Shown: positions 1-9,705, numbered from the stretch's first letter. The stretch is DNA of 64,000 nucleotides from Pseudomonas sp. UMAB-08 (GCF_900095225.1 NZ_LT607415.1:461195-525194); one strand, 5' to 3'. The notes: a model not told the origin generated them from the sequence alone. Numbers and translations: made by a program.

Positions 1-42
1 GCAGTGCCGCGAGGTATTGCTCCGCCTCGAGGCGAAAAATCC

Positions 43-118
<76 letters not shown>

Positions 119-198
119 AATTGTACAGTTCAAGGCTTGGCCACGCAGGCCTTGAATCGATCAGACTCAGTCTGATCACGTTGTATAGAAGGTTTTGC

Positions 199-274
199 GT
201 CCCCTTCGTCTAGTGGCCTAGGACACCGCCCTTTCACGGCGGTAACAGGGGTTCGAGTCCCCTAGGGGACGCCA
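199..274 (+). tRNA. tRNA-Glu (anticodon TTC)
   Basis: The acceptor stem GTCCCCT pairs with AGGGGAC. The anticodon stem CCGCC/GGCGG encloses loop CTTTCAC, giving anticodon TTC. The T-arm carries GGTTCGAGTCC and CCA is encoded. It lies just after tRNA-Ala and before a hairpin with a T-rich tail, so the pair looks like a small tRNA operon. No integrase or att-like duplication is seen beside it. Confidence 0.97.
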
Positions 275-297
275 CGATTACCCGTTCTACGGGACCA

Positions 298-336
298 GGG
301 GTCATTCAATTATTGAATGGCCCTTTTGTTTTTGTG
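298..336 (+). terminator. Rho-independent terminator of the tRNA pair
   Basis: Imperfect stem GGGTCATTCAA/TTGAATGGCCC (one G-T wobble) with loop TTA-type turn, followed by TTTTGTTTTTG. It lies 24 bases after tRNA-Glu. Confidence 0.8.
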
Positions 337-446
337 CTGCGTTTTATCCCTCCTGCCGTATGTTCCATCAATCCCTTCCTGCGCTGTAGCGCATTCATCC
401 TGCCGACCGGCGGCATGACAATCTGCTTGCCAATAATTATTATGAG

Positions 447-458
447 AATAATATTATT
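447..458. promoter_or_regulatory. AT-rich palindrome, candidate TetR operator
   Basis: AATAATATTATT is a perfect 12-base palindrome inside an AT-rich tract, 22 bases before the start codon of the TetR gene. TetR repressors usually bind palindromes in their own promoter, so autoregulation is a reasonable inference. It could also be simple AT-rich promoter DNA. Confidence 0.35.
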
Positions 459-480
459 TCCATAATATTTGGAGGCGAGC

Positions 481-1020
481 ATGAACGATAAAAAGGCGCA
501 AACCCGCGAGCGTATTCTTCAGGCCGCCAGCTCTGCGCTGATCCAGCAGGGACCGGTTGAGCCGAGTGTCAGCGACGTAATGGGCGCCGCAGGCCTGACG
601 GTGGGTGGTTTCTACGCGCACTTTGAAAGCAAGGACGCCTTGATGCTGGAGGCCTTCAGTCAATTGCTCAGCCAGCGCAGGGCGCTGATGGCGCAAATTG
701 ACGAGCACTTGGCTGGCGATGAGCGCCGAGCGCTGGTCGCCGCCTTCTATTTGTCGCGTAAGCATCGGGACGCTACTGAGCATGCCTGTCCGTTGCCATC
801 AACCGTGGGTGAGCTGTCGCGTCTGCCTGACGGTTTTCGTGCGGTGTTGGCCGAGCATGTGGAATTGATGGTGGCGCAATTGGCGGACAGCCCTGAGGAC
901 GCCGACAAGGTCCTGGCGGACGTGGCATTGATGACCGGTGGTCTGGCCCTGGCGCGCGCTTTAGGCCCGTGCGAACTGTCTGATCGGGTGCTCCGGGCCG
1001 CAAAGTCGGCGGTACTGTGA
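481..1020 (+). CDS. TetR/AcrR family transcriptional regulator
   Basis: A 179-residue protein with a TetR-type N-terminal helix-turn-helix at about residues 8–55, including the signature VGGFYAHFESKDAL where the recognition helix meets helix 4. The C-terminal part is the ligand and dimer domain and gives no clue to the ligand. The ATG at 481 is chosen because GGAGG at 471–475 sits five bases before it; an in-frame TTG at 469 overlaps that site and is rejected. The downstream hydrolase starts 69 bases later with its own ribosome-binding site and is the likeliest target, along with the regulator itself. Conserved position after the tRNA pair resembles P. aeruginosa PA3133. Confidence 0.88.
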   Translation: MNDKKAQTRERILQAASSALIQQGPVEPSVSDVMGAAGLTVGGFYAHFESKDALMLEAFSQLLSQRRALMAQIDEHLAGDERRALVAAFYLSRKHRDATEHACPLPSTVGELSRLPDGFRAVLAEHVELMVAQLADSPEDADKVLADVALMTGGLALARALGPCELSDRVLRAAKSAVL

Positions 1021-1089
1021 TGAACGCTGTTTGCAGTGCCAGGATTTAAAACACACAACGCAACGCAGTGAGTTTGCAGGAGAGAAGCG

Positions 1090-1923
1090 ATGAGCAGTTT
1101 AGGCTGGGTTCGCGGAGTCAATGGCACCTTGGGTCGGCTGGCACCCAGGCTGGTGGCAGCAAAAATGCATCTGGCGTTCACTACCCCGCAGCATCGATTG
1201 CCGTCTGACTGGGAATTGCCAGTCCTGGCCCGTGCCGAGCGCGTGACCTTGCGCTTCGGTCTTTCCGCCTTGCGTTGGGGGGCGGGACCTACGGTGTTGC
1301 TCATGCATGGCTGGGAAGGGCGCCCAACTCAATTCGCCAGCCTGATAGAGGCCTTGGTCACTGCGGGTTATACCGTTGTGGCGCTTGACGGTCCGGGCCA
1401 TGGGCAGTCCCCGGGTCGTGAGGCTCATGTGGTGTTGTTTGCCAGGGCGCTGCTGGAAGCCTCCGCAGAGCTTCCTCCGCTCAAAGCCGTGATTGGCCAT
1501 TCCATGGGCGGCGCCAGCGTGCTATTGGCGACTCAGATGGGCCTGCGCAGCGAAACCCTGGTGAGCATTGCCGCGCCAAGCCGCCTATTGGGTGTGCTGC
1601 GTGGTTTTGCGCATCGGGTTGGATTGCCGCCTGTGGCGCGCTCTTCGTTCATCAGGCAGTTCGAACGCGAGGTGGGCATGGCGGCGTCTGCGCTGGATGT
1701 CAGCCGCTATGAGTTGAATGTGCCGGGCTTGATTGTGCATGCAGAGGATGACCTCATGGTGCCGGTGGACGAAGCGCAACGGATCCACGATGCCTGGTTT
1801 GACAGCCGCTTGTTGCGCCTCAAACAGGGCGGACACCAGCGGGTGCTGGCCGATCCAAAGGTGATCGAGGGCGTACTGGCGTTGCTGGCCGGCAGAGCAC
1901 ACCCGCAGCGCCAATCTGCCTGA
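1090..1923 (+). CDS. alpha/beta hydrolase
   Basis: A 277-residue alpha/beta hydrolase, probably cytoplasmic since no signal peptide is seen. The oxyanion-hole region HGWEG is at residues 73–77, the nucleophile elbow GHSMGG at 136–141 (Ser138), a candidate acid in AEDD at 218–221, and the catalytic histidine in GGHQ at 247–250. Only the general esterase/lipase-like fold can be assigned; the substrate is unknown. It has a ribosome-binding site AGGAGAG before ATG 1090. It lies between the TetR gene and a thioesterase gene on the same strand and may be co-transcribed with them. Confidence 0.85.
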   Translation: MSSLGWVRGVNGTLGRLAPRLVAAKMHLAFTTPQHRLPSDWELPVLARAERVTLRFGLSALRWGAGPTVLLMHGWEGRPTQFASLIEALVTAGYTVVALDGPGHGQSPGREAHVVLFARALLEASAELPPLKAVIGHSMGGASVLLATQMGLRSETLVSIAAPSRLLGVLRGFAHRVGLPPVARSSFIRQFEREVGMAASALDVSRYELNVPGLIVHAEDDLMVPVDEAQRIHDAWFDSRLLRLKQGGHQRVLADPKVIEGVLALLAGRAHPQRQSA

Positions 1924-1983
1924 GCTTCCGTTACACTGCTCGCGAGTTGCTCTCCACGTTGGGGCACGCATCAAGGAGCGAGC

Positions 1984-2424
1984 ATGAGCTGGGATCTGGC
2001 AACGCCATTCGTCATTGACCTGAGTGTGGCGGCAGAAGACATCGATGGGCTGGGGCATGCCAATAATGCGGTGTACGTGACCTGGCTGGAGCGTTGCGCT
2101 TGGCGACATTCACAACGGCTTGGCCTGGATTTGAGCGAATACCGTCGAATCGATCGGGCCATGGCCGTGGTCCGGCATGAAATCGATTACCTGGCCAGCG
2201 CCTACGAAGACGACGAGCTGCAATTGGCAACCTGGATCGTCGATTGGGATCAACGCCTGAAGATGACCCGCCGTTTTCAGCTGAAGCGGCCCAGTGACGG
2301 TCTGACATTGCTGCGCGCGCAAACCACCTTCGTCTGCATCGAGCTGTCCAGCGGCAAACCCAAACGTATGCCCGCCGAGTTCATCGAAGGCTATGGTCCG
2401 GCGTTGGTCAACCCGCAAGCCTGA
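1984..2424 (+). CDS. acyl-CoA thioesterase, hotdog (4HBT) fold
   Basis: A 146-residue single hotdog-domain protein of the YbgC/FadM type. The active-site signature around residues 19–32 (DIDGLGHANNAVY) has the Asp, the GH-N-N turn and the Tyr expected of 4HBT thioesterases. These hydrolyse acyl-CoA thioesters; the chain-length preference cannot be read from the sequence. AAGGAG precedes the ATG at 1984 by six bases. It follows the hydrolase by 60 bases, so the three genes from the TetR regulator may form one small fatty-acyl or ester metabolism unit. Confidence 0.85.
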   Translation: MSWDLATPFVIDLSVAAEDIDGLGHANNAVYVTWLERCAWRHSQRLGLDLSEYRRIDRAMAVVRHEIDYLASAYEDDELQLATWIVDWDQRLKMTRRFQLKRPSDGLTLLRAQTTFVCIELSSGKPKRMPAEFIEGYGPALVNPQA

Positions 2425-2499
2425 AACCAAACGGCGCATAAGCGTTTCCAATCTGGCGGACGCCCCGTAAACTGCCGGACTTTTTTTCGAGTGTGACCC

Positions 2500-3459
2500 A
2501 TGCAAATTGCCTTGGCGCCCATGGAGGGGTTGGTCGACGACATCCTGCGCGATGTGCTGACTCAGGTTGGCGGCATCGATTGGTGCGTGACCGAATTCAT
2601 TCGTGTGTCCGAGCGCCTGATGCCGGCCCACTACTTCTACAAATACGCCTCGGAGTTGCACCAGGGGGCGAAGACCGCCGCAGGCGTGCCTTTGCGCCTG
2701 CAATTGCTGGGTTCCGATCCGGTGTGCCTGGCCGAAAACGCAGCTTATGCCTGTGAACTGGGCGCCCCCGTGCTGGACCTGAACTTCGGTTGCCCGGCCA
2801 AGACCGTCAATCGTTCCCGTGGCGGTGCGATCCTGCTCAAAGAGCCGGAGTTGCTGCACAGCATCGTCAACCATGTGCGGCGCGCTGTGCCTGCACATAT
2901 CCCGGTGACGGCGAAAATGCGTCTGGGTTATGAAAGCCCGGAGGGTGCTCTCGATTGCGCCCGTGCACTGGCCGACGGTGGCGCAGGGCAGATCGTGGTC
3001 CATGCCCGGACCAAGGTTGATGGCTACAAGCCGCCAGCGCACTGGGAATGGATCGCACGTATCCAGGAAGTGGTCAAGGTCCCGGTCGTGGCCAACGGCG
3101 AAATCTGGACCGTTGACGACTGGCGACGCTGCCGGGAAATATGTGGCGCCCGAGACATCATGATCGGTCGCGGGTTGGTCGCGCGCCCTGATCTGGCCCG
3201 GCAAATTGCGGCTGCCGAGGCGGGCGAAGACGTGGTCGAGATGACCTGGACGCAACTGCAGCCCTTCCTGCAAGACTTCTGGCAGCAGGCGTTGAACAAA
3301 ATGACCCCGATTCAGGCACCCGGCCGTTTGAAGCAATGGCTGGCACTGCTGACCAAAAGCTATCCCGAGGCGACAACGCTGTTTAACACCCTGCGGCGTG
3401 AGACCGATTGCGAGCGCATCGGACAGTTGATTGGGTTTGTCCGCAGCGAGGCGGCTTGA
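2500..3459 (+). CDS. dusC: tRNA-dihydrouridine(16) synthase DusC
   Basis: A 319-residue flavoenzyme that reduces a uridine in the tRNA D-loop to dihydrouridine with NADPH and FMN. The N-terminal TIM-barrel start APMEG (residues 6–10), the catalytic cysteine Cys98 in [10 protein letters not shown], the K-R-containing VTAKMRLG and the FMN-phosphate segment ANGEIW/MIGRG are all present. The TEFIRV and NGEIW segments resemble E. coli DusC (U16) more than DusA or DusB. Length is normal for DusC. It is followed by a strong terminator. The upstream neighbour is a thioesterase 75 bases away with no functional link. Confidence 0.92.
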   Translation: MQIALAPMEGLVDDILRDVLTQVGGIDWCVTEFIRVSERLMPAHYFYKYASELHQGAKTAAGVPLRLQLLGSDPVCLAENAAYACELGAPVLDLNFGCPAKTVNRSRGGAILLKEPELLHSIVNHVRRAVPAHIPVTAKMRLGYESPEGALDCARALADGGAGQIVVHARTKVDGYKPPAHWEWIARIQEVVKVPVVANGEIWTVDDWRRCREICGARDIMIGRGLVARPDLARQIAAAEAGEDVVEMTWTQLQPFLQDFWQQALNKMTPIQAPGRLKQWLALLTKSYPEATTLFNTLRRETDCERIGQLIGFVRSEAA

Positions 3460-3478
3460 AATCATTCTTGCTCAAGAA

Positions 3479-3508
3479 AAGGCGCCCTGATCGGCGCCTT
3501 CTTTGTTT
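3479..3508 (+). terminator. Rho-independent terminator after dusC
   Basis: Perfect stem AAGGCGCC/GGCGCCTT with a six-base loop, followed by CTTTGTTT. It also lies just downstream of the convergent GGDEF–EAL gene. Confidence 0.85.
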
Positions 3509-3528
3509 ATGGCCTCATGGGGCCAAAC

Positions 3529-6420
3529 TCACAGCTCTTGTTCCTGACTCAGCATCTTTATAAAGGCCTCCAGCGGCAGCGCCTCGCTGAACAGGTAGCC
3601 TTGATACAGATGGCAGCCCAGTTGCTCTAGAAACCTCAGTTGTTCCGGTTTTTCCACGCCTTCGGCGATCACTGCCAGGTTCAGGCTTTGGGCCATGGCC
3701 ACGATGGCGCGGATGATTTCGGCGTCGTTGGGGTCAGTGGTTGCGTCGCGTACGAACGATTGATCGATCTTGAGCGCGTCCACCGGCAAGCGCTTGAGAT
3801 AGGTCAGCGACGAGTAACCCGTGCCGAAGTCATCCATCGCGAAGCTGACGCCCATTTTCTTCAAACGGCGCATTTTGGCGATGGTGTCGTCCAGGTTCTG
3901 GATCACGATGCCTTCGGTGATTTCCAGCTTGAGAAGCCGGCTGGGCAGGCGATGAACGCGCAGGCTACGTTCGACGCGTTCGACGAAGTCAGTCTGGCGA
4001 AACTGCCGGGGGCTGATGTTGACGCACATGCTGAAATCATCCGCGTCGATCAATGCTTCCCTTAATAGCTGCCCGCCGGCCTTGCACGCTTCATCAAGAA
4101 TCCAGCTGCCGACTTCCAGAATCATTCCGCTTTCTTCCAGCACCTGAATGAAGTGACTCGGTGCCATTGCGCCTAATTGCGGATGATGCCAGCGCAGCAA
4201 TGCTTCGGCACCGACGATGCGGTTGTCTCGTGCGTCCACCTGAGGCTGGTAGTGCAAGCTGAACTCGCCGCGCGGCAGAGCCAGGCGTAAATCGTTTTCC
4301 AGGCTCAGGCGCTCACTGGCGGCTTTCTGCATGGTGCTGTGGAACAGTTGTGTGGTGTTGCGCCCGGAATCCTTGGCCCGGTACAGGGCAATGTCCGCAC
4401 GCTTGAGCAGGTCAGCCGGGGTTGAGCCGTGATCGGGGATCAAGGCCACGCCAATGCTCGGTGTCACCTGCAGACGTTGACCGTCGAGGAACATCGGCTC
4501 TGCCAGTAGCTCACGCAGGGTGTCAGCCAGGCCGCGCACCTGCTGGGTGACTTCGGCCCGCGTGCCTTCCAGTCCGGTGATCAGGACCACGAATTCATCG
4601 CCGCCCAGACGCGCCACGGTGTCTTCCGTGCGCACGCTGGCCTCCAGGCGTGCGGTGATGACCTTCAATACGCTGTCGCCGACCGGGTGACCGAGAGAGT
4701 CGTTGATGTGCTTGAAGTGGTCGAGGTCGAGAAACAATAGCGCGCCACGCAGGTTGTGGCGCTTGAGCAGGGCAATCTGCTGGCTTAGGCGATCCATCAG
4801 CAACGCGCGATTGGGCAGGTCGGTCAGCGGGTCGTGGTAGGCCAGGTGCTGGATCTGCGCCTGAGCGTTCTTCAGTTGGCTGACGTCGCGGGCAGTCATT
4901 AGCAGGCACGGCGTTTCATTCAGGGTGATGGGTTCCACCGACACGTCAACCGTCAGCATGTCTCCATTTTTATTGCGTGCCAGCATTTCCCGGTGATGGA
5001 CACGGCCTTGCTCCTGTAAGTCACTGATTATCAGGCTGCGCTGCGTCGGTTCAGCCCAGATGCCCACCTCGTAGGCCGTGCGTCCTATCACCTCTTCGCA
5101 GGTGTAGCCGGTCAACCGGCAGAAACCGTCGTTGACCTCAAGGTAACGACCCGAATCGCGCTCGGTGATGGTGATGGCGTCGGGGCTGGAGTGGAACGCT
5201 TTGGCAAACTTCTCTTCGCTGGCCTTGAGCGCCGCTTCGGCACGTTGCTGCTGGGTGATGTCGCGCAGGGTGGTAACGATGCACGGTTGTTCGTCGACCA
5301 CGATCAGGCGGCTGGAGATGATGCAGGTCAGCAGTTCGCTTTCCTTGTTCTTCAGCAGCACCTCGAGATTGTCCAGGCCCTTGTCGCGGATGATTTGCTG
5401 GTTGCGTTGCTGGCGTTTTAACGGGTCAGCCCAAAAACTGATGTCTGTAACGTTCAAGCCGATGATTTCATCGGCTTTCCAGCCAAATGTCTGGGTGAAG
5501 CTGGGGTTGATCTCGATGAATTGACCCGTCTCGAAATGGGTGACGCACACCGGGTCGGGGCTGGCTTGAAACAGGCTGGCGAATTTCTCCTCGGAGCTGG
5601 TCAGGCGTTGCTCGCGCTCGACCTGATCGGTGATGTCCAGCAACGTACCGGCCATGCGCAGCGGGTCGCCGTTTGCGTCACGGTAGAGGCGGGCGCGGCT
5701 TTCGAGAAAGCGCGAAGTGCCGTTCTCCAGCTGAATGCGGTAGGTGATCTGATAATTGCCCGCAGGGCCTTCGCGCAGGCTGCGATAGGCCTGACGCATG
5801 TGGTCTCGATCTTCGCCGGGCACACCCTCGAAAAAGGCATCGAATGATTCGTGGAAAGGCTCCGGCGCCAGGCCATGCAACTGCGCCGCGCGGGCTGACC
5901 CGTACAACATGCCGGTGGGGATGTGCCAGTCCCACGTACCCAATTGCGCCGAATCCAGTGCCAGGTCCAGGCGCTCCTGACTTTCTTTGAGGGCCAGTTC
6001 GGCACGCTTATGTTCGGTATTATCCAGAAAAGTGCTGAGAAGATAGGCGCAGTTGTCCAGTACGATCTTCTGTGCGCACAGCGTGCCATCGTGAACCCGG
6101 CCATTGCTGGCGTGCAACTGCACCTCAAGGGTGATCGGTTTGGGTTCGCCCTTGACCATGTCGTGAATCTGTTGACGTTGTGCCGGAACAGCCCACAGCC
6201 CGATTTCCACGCTGGTACGGCCCAGAATATCTTTGATTGGCCAGCCCAGCAGGCTTTCAAAATGTCGATTGGCCTCACAGATCATGCCGTCTTCCAGCCG
6301 GGTCAGAAGGACGACATTGGGACTGAGGTTATACAAAGTCTCAAAGCGTTTTTCCGACTCGCTAGAGTCAGTGACCGGGTCAAATGCCGGGATTAGGAGG
6401 CTGTCTGCTGTTTTTGGCAT
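3529..6420 (-). CDS. multi-PAS GGDEF–EAL cyclic-di-GMP protein
   Basis: A 963-residue soluble protein without signal peptide or membrane segments. Four PAS-like domains lie at roughly 25–140, 150–268, 275–395 and 402–520, each ending in a PAC-like D-I/N-T/S stretch. The GGDEF domain spans about 525–690 with an intact GGDEF at 606–610 and an RxxD inhibitory site RTED at 597–600. The EAL domain spans about 705–955 with EAL at 739–741, DDFGTGYSSL starting at 863 and QGYLFSE near 940. Both catalytic domains look intact, so it may synthesise and degrade c-di-GMP. The PAS domains suggest a redox, light or small-ligand input; no haem or flavin ligand can be assigned. Single gene convergent with dusC. 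Confidence 0.93.
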   Translation of the reverse strand: MPKTADSLLIPAFDPVTDSSESEKRFETLYNLSPNVVLLTRLEDGMICEANRHFESLLGWPIKDILGRTSVEIGLWAVPAQRQQIHDMVKGEPKPITLEVQLHASNGRVHDGTLCAQKIVLDNCAYLLSTFLDNTEHKRAELALKESQERLDLALDSAQLGTWDWHIPTGMLYGSARAAQLHGLAPEPFHESFDAFFEGVPGEDRDHMRQAYRSLREGPAGNYQITYRIQLENGTSRFLESRARLYRDANGDPLRMAGTLLDITDQVEREQRLTSSEEKFASLFQASPDPVCVTHFETGQFIEINPSFTQTFGWKADEIIGLNVTDISFWADPLKRQQRNQQIIRDKGLDNLEVLLKNKESELLTCIISSRLIVVDEQPCIVTTLRDITQQQRAEAALKASEEKFAKAFHSSPDAITITERDSGRYLEVNDGFCRLTGYTCEEVIGRTAYEVGIWAEPTQRSLIISDLQEQGRVHHREMLARNKNGDMLTVDVSVEPITLNETPCLLMTARDVSQLKNAQAQIQHLAYHDPLTDLPNRALLMDRLSQQIALLKRHNLRGALLFLDLDHFKHINDSLGHPVGDSVLKVITARLEASVRTEDTVARLGGDEFVVLITGLEGTRAEVTQQVRGLADTLRELLAEPMFLDGQRLQVTPSIGVALIPDHGSTPADLLKRADIALYRAKDSGRNTTQLFHSTMQKAASERLSLENDLRLALPRGEFSLHYQPQVDARDNRIVGAEALLRWHHPQLGAMAPSHFIQVLEESGMILEVGSWILDEACKAGGQLLREALIDADDFSMCVNISPRQFRQTDFVERVERSLRVHRLPSRLLKLEITEGIVIQNLDDTIAKMRRLKKMGVSFAMDDFGTGYSSLTYLKRLPVDALKIDQSFVRDATTDPNDAEIIRAIVAMAQSLNLAVIAEGVEKPEQLRFLEQLGCHLYQGYLFSEALPLEAFIKMLSQEQEL

Positions 6421-6486
6421 CGGTCAACAAGCCTTGAGGAAGTGGGCGAAGACGTTGATTTTTTTTAGCATTTTTAAGCTCGGAAA

Positions 6487-7359
6487 CTACGCTATTTGCG
6501 CATCCAGTAATGCCATGAACGCTCGTGCGGCATTGGATAGCGTCCGTTCAGTGTGCACGATGTAGCCTAGCTGGCGAGTAAGCTGAATGCCCGGCAAAGG
6601 GATGCGCGCCACTTGATCATCAAGCATGGTGCGTGGCAAGACGCTCCAGGCCAGGCCAATGGATACCATCATTTTGATGGTCTCCATATAGTTGGTGCTC
6701 ATGGCAATATTGGGTTTCAGGCCTTGAGCTTCGCACAGGCGGCTGACGATGTGATGGGTGAATGTATTTTCGCCGGGAAACACCGCTGGGTAGCGCGCTA
6801 TATCCATCAGGCTTACAGCGCCGCTGTTGGCCAAAGGATGTTCGGGGGCTGCGACGAAATCCAGGGGGTCGTCCCAGACCACTACCGCCTTGACCAGCGT
6901 ATGCGGTTGCGGAGCGAGGGTGATCACCGCCAGTTCGGCGCGCCCATGGAGGATTTCATCGTAGGCCACTTCCGAGTCGAGAAACTGGATGTCCAGCGCG
7001 ACCTCGGGGTATCGCCGCGTGAATTCGCGCAATAAGGGCGGCAGGCGATGCAGGCCGATGTGGTGGCTGGTCGCCAGGGTCAGCCGTCCGCTGATCTCGC
7101 CGCTGAGATTAGTCAATGCCCGGCGAGTGTCGTCCAGCACGCTCAGAATTTGATAGGCCCTGGGCAGCAGTGCCCGACCCGCCTCGGTCAGGCTGACTTC
7201 ACGGCCCAGTCGGTCGAACAGCCGAACCTTGAGTTGCTGCTCCAGACCGGCAATTCGTTTACTGATCGCTGGCTGGGTCAGATGCAAACGTTCCCCTGCC
7301 GCTGAGAAGCCTCCCGTCTCGGCAATGGCAATAAACGCGTTGAGATTGGCTAGATCCAT
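6487..7359 (-). CDS. LysR-family transcriptional regulator next to leuC
   Basis: A 290-residue LTTR with the winged helix-turn-helix at residues 1–60 (AETGGFSAAGERLHLTQPAI) and a LysR substrate-binding domain at about 90–285. An upstream in-frame start exists at 7389, but the ATG at 7359 begins the canonical LTTR N-terminus MDLANLNAFIAIAE, so it is preferred. It is divergent from leuC with about 150 bases between, the usual arrangement for an LTTR that controls its neighbour. The position matches P. aeruginosa PA3122 beside leuC. The inducer is unknown; a leucine-pathway intermediate is plausible but inferred only from location. Confidence 0.88.
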   Translation of the reverse strand: MDLANLNAFIAIAETGGFSAAGERLHLTQPAISKRIAGLEQQLKVRLFDRLGREVSLTEAGRALLPRAYQILSVLDDTRRALTNLSGEISGRLTLATSHHIGLHRLPPLLREFTRRYPEVALDIQFLDSEVAYDEILHGRAELAVITLAPQPHTLVKAVVVWDDPLDFVAAPEHPLANSGAVSLMDIARYPAVFPGENTFTHHIVSRLCEAQGLKPNIAMSTNYMETIKMMVSIGLAWSVLPRTMLDDQVARIPLPGIQLTRQLGYIVHTERTLSNAARAFMALLDAQIA

Positions 7360-7402
7360 TTTAGGATTCCAATTGGTTATCCAAAGCATAAAAAATATGA
7401 AT

Positions 7403-7431
7403 TTGAGTTATTTAATCATACCCCATAGGAT
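7403..7431 (+). promoter_or_regulatory. candidate sigma-70 promoter of leuC
   Basis: TTGAGT at 7403–7408, a 17-base spacer, then TAGGAT at 7426–7431, about 75 bases before the leuC start and within the LysR–leuC divergent region. Confidence 0.45.
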
Positions 7432-7508
7432 CGGCCTCACAAGCCAAAGGGTTATTGAGCCACGTCATCAATAACCGGCATAGAAACAAGCTGATGAGGA
7501 AACGTCTG

Positions 7509-8933
7509 ATGGCCGGCAAAACGCTCTACGACAAGCTCTGGGATTCGCATTTGGTCAAACAGCGCGACGACGGTTCGGCGCTGATTTATATCGACCGTCA
7601 CATCATTCACGAAGTGACCTCGCCGCAAGCCTTCGAAGGCCTGCGTCTGGCCGGGCGCAAGCCATGGCGGATCGATGCCAACATTGCCACCCCAGACCAT
7701 AACGTGCCGACCACACCGGAGCGTAAAGGCGGGATCGAGGCCATCGTCGATCAAGTGTCTCGCCTGCAAGTGCAGACCCTTGACGACAACTGCGATGAAT
7801 ATGGCATTACCGAATTCAAGATGAATGACCCGCGTCAGGGCATCGTTCACGTCATTGGCCCGGAGCAAGGCGCTACTCTGCCGGGCATGACCGTGGTCTG
7901 CGGCGATTCGCACACCTCGACTCACGGCGCGTTTGGCGCGTTGGCCCATGGCATCGGTACGTCCGAGGTCGAGCATGTGCTCGCGACGCAGTGCCTGGTC
8001 GCCCAGAAAATGAAAAACATGTTGGTGTCGGTCGAAGGCACATTGCCGTTCGGCGTCACGGCCAAAGACATCGTTCTTGCTGTTATCGGCAAGATCGGCA
8101 CGGCTGGCGGCAATGGTCATGCTATCGAGTTCGCAGGCAGCGCGATTCGCGACCTGTCCGTCGAAGGGCGCATGACCATCTGCAACATGTCCATCGAAGC
8201 CGGCGCTCGCGTGGGCCTGGTGGCGACCGATGAAAAAACGGTCGCTTACGTGAAGGGTCGTCCGTTTGCCCCTAAAGGTGCGGAGTGGGACTTGGCTGTT
8301 GAAGCCTGGAAAGACCTGGTGTCCGATGCCGACGCCACCTTCGATACCGTGATCAAGCTCGATGCCGCGCAGATCAAGCCGCAAGTCAGTTGGGGTACTT
8401 CACCGGAAATGGTGTTGGCCGTTGATCAAAACGTGCCGGACCCGGCCAAAGAAACCGACCTGGTCAAGCGTGGTTCTATCGAGCGCGCGTTGAAGTACAT
8501 GGGCTTGCACGCCAATCAGGCGATTACTGACATTCAGCTGGATCGTGTGTTTATCGGCTCCTGCACCAACTCGCGGATCGAAGACTTGCGTGCCGCGGCG
8601 GAGATCGCCAAAGGCCGCAAAGTCGCTTCCACCATCAAGCAGGCTATCGTGGTGCCGGGCTCGGGTCTGGTGAAAGCGCAGGCGGAAAAAGAAGGGCTGG
8701 ACAAGATTTTCATCGAGGCCGGTTTCGAATGGCGTGAACCGGGCTGCTCGATGTGCCTGGCGATGAACCCGGACCGTTTGGAGTCCGGCGAGCATTGCGC
8801 GTCCACGTCCAACCGTAACTTCGAAGGCCGTCAAGGCGCCGGTGGCCGTACTCACCTGGTCAGCCCTGCCATGGCGGCAGCGGCGGCGGTCAACGGTCGA
8901 TTCGTCGATGTTCGTGACTTGATCCAACACTAA
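7509..8933 (+). CDS. leuC: 3-isopropylmalate dehydratase large subunit
   Basis: A 474-residue aconitase-family protein that with LeuD isomerises 2-isopropylmalate to 3-isopropylmalate in leucine synthesis. The three [4Fe-4S] cluster cysteines are visible: Cys352 in GSCTNSR, and Cys413 and Cys416 in [17 protein letters not shown] at about 132–143 is the conserved substrate-binding stretch. The reading frame is open from 7455, but ATG 7509 ([11 protein letters not shown]) gives the family N-terminus and has GAGGA upstream. leuD follows after 10 bases and both are certainly co-transcribed. Confidence 0.97.
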   Translation: MAGKTLYDKLWDSHLVKQRDDGSALIYIDRHIIHEVTSPQAFEGLRLAGRKPWRIDANIATPDHNVPTTPERKGGIEAIVDQVSRLQVQTLDDNCDEYGITEFKMNDPRQGIVHVIGPEQGATLPGMTVVCGDSHTSTHGAFGALAHGIGTSEVEHVLATQCLVAQKMKNMLVSVEGTLPFGVTAKDIVLAVIGKIGTAGGNGHAIEFAGSAIRDLSVEGRMTICNMSIEAGARVGLVATDEKTVAYVKGRPFAPKGAEWDLAVEAWKDLVSDADATFDTVIKLDAAQIKPQVSWGTSPEMVLAVDQNVPDPAKETDLVKRGSIERALKYMGLHANQAITDIQLDRVFIGSCTNSRIEDLRAAAEIAKGRKVASTIKQAIVVPGSGLVKAQAEKEGLDKIFIEAGFEWREPGCSMCLAMNPDRLESGEHCASTSNRNFEGRQGAGGRTHLVSPAMAAAAAVNGRFVDVRDLIQH

Positions 8934-8943
8934 GGAGCCCAGC

Positions 8944-9585
8944 ATGAAAGCATTTACTCAGCACACCGGCCTCGTCGCTCCTTTGGATCGTGCCAACGTC
9001 GACACCGACCAGATCATTCCAAAGCAGTTTCTCAAGTCGATCAAACGCACGGGCTTTGGTCCTAATCTGTTTGACGAGTGGCGCTATCTGGATGTGGGGC
9101 AGCCGTATCAGGACAACTCCAAGCGTCCGTTGAACAAGGATTTCGTGCTCAATAACGCGCGTTATCAAGGCGCCAGCGTTTTACTGGCTCGCGAGAACTT
9201 CGGCTGCGGTTCCAGCCGTGAACACGCACCTTGGGCGCTGGAAGAATATGGCTTTCGCAGCATCATCGCGCCGAGCTATGCCGACATCTTCTTCAACAAC
9301 AGCTTCAAGAACGGTTTGCTGCCGATCATCCTCAGCGATGCGGAGGTCGATGAGCTGTTCGAACAGGTCGAGGCCACGCCGGGTTATCAATTGAATGTTG
9401 ATCTAGTGGCGCAGACCGTGACCCGTCCTGACGGTAAAGTCTTGAGCTTTGAGATCGATGCGTTCCGCAAGCATTGCCTGCTCAATGGCCTGGACGACAT
9501 TGGTCTGACGCTGATGGATGGCGAGGCGATTGCCCGCTTCGAAAGCATGCATCGCACCAGCCAGCCGTGGTTGTTTCGCGACTGA
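8944..9585 (+). CDS. leuD: 3-isopropylmalate dehydratase small subunit
   Basis: A 213-residue swivel-domain subunit that completes the isopropylmalate isomerase active site with LeuC. Family hallmarks are [13 protein letters not shown] near residue 19 and [15 protein letters not shown] near residue 86. Length is typical. AAGGAG lies before the ATG, ten bases after leuC. A REP doublet follows the stop codon, separating it from the methyltransferase and leuB. Confidence 0.97.
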   Translation: MKAFTQHTGLVAPLDRANVDTDQIIPKQFLKSIKRTGFGPNLFDEWRYLDVGQPYQDNSKRPLNKDFVLNNARYQGASVLLARENFGCGSSREHAPWALEEYGFRSIIAPSYADIFFNNSFKNGLLPIILSDAEVDELFEQVEATPGYQLNVDLVAQTVTRPDGKVLSFEIDAFRKHCLLNGLDDIGLTLMDGEAIARFESMHRTSQPWLFRD

Positions 9586-9606
9586 TTAATAGACCGCGTC
9601 AAGCTG

Positions 9607-9670
9607 ATCGCGGGCAAGCCCGCTCCTGCAGAATGCGTACCGTCCTTGTAGGAGCGGGCTTGCCCGCGAT
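9607..9670. repeat. REPIN: two inverted REP sequences
   Basis: ATCGCGGGCAAGCCCGCTCC (from 9607) and its inverted partner TGTAGGAGCGGGCTTGCCCG (from 9647) form a 64-base inverted doublet. This REP family is abundant in P. fluorescens and P. putida intergenic DNA. Paired REPs of this type are spread in trans by a RAYT transposase, none of which is encoded here. It sits within the leuCD–leuB cluster. Confidence 0.9.
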
Positions 9671-9705
9671 AGCGTCCTGACAGTCGAAACCGATTAAGGA
9701 ACTCC

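Noticed and set aside
199..480. tRNA-Glu as an integration site for a genomic island
   Set aside because: No integrase, no repeated tRNA 3' end and ordinary core genes follow directly.
6420..6486. Possible small gene or promoter between the GGDEF–EAL and LysR genes
   Set aside because: Only 66 bases on the same strand with a T-run; no coding potential or clear promoter.
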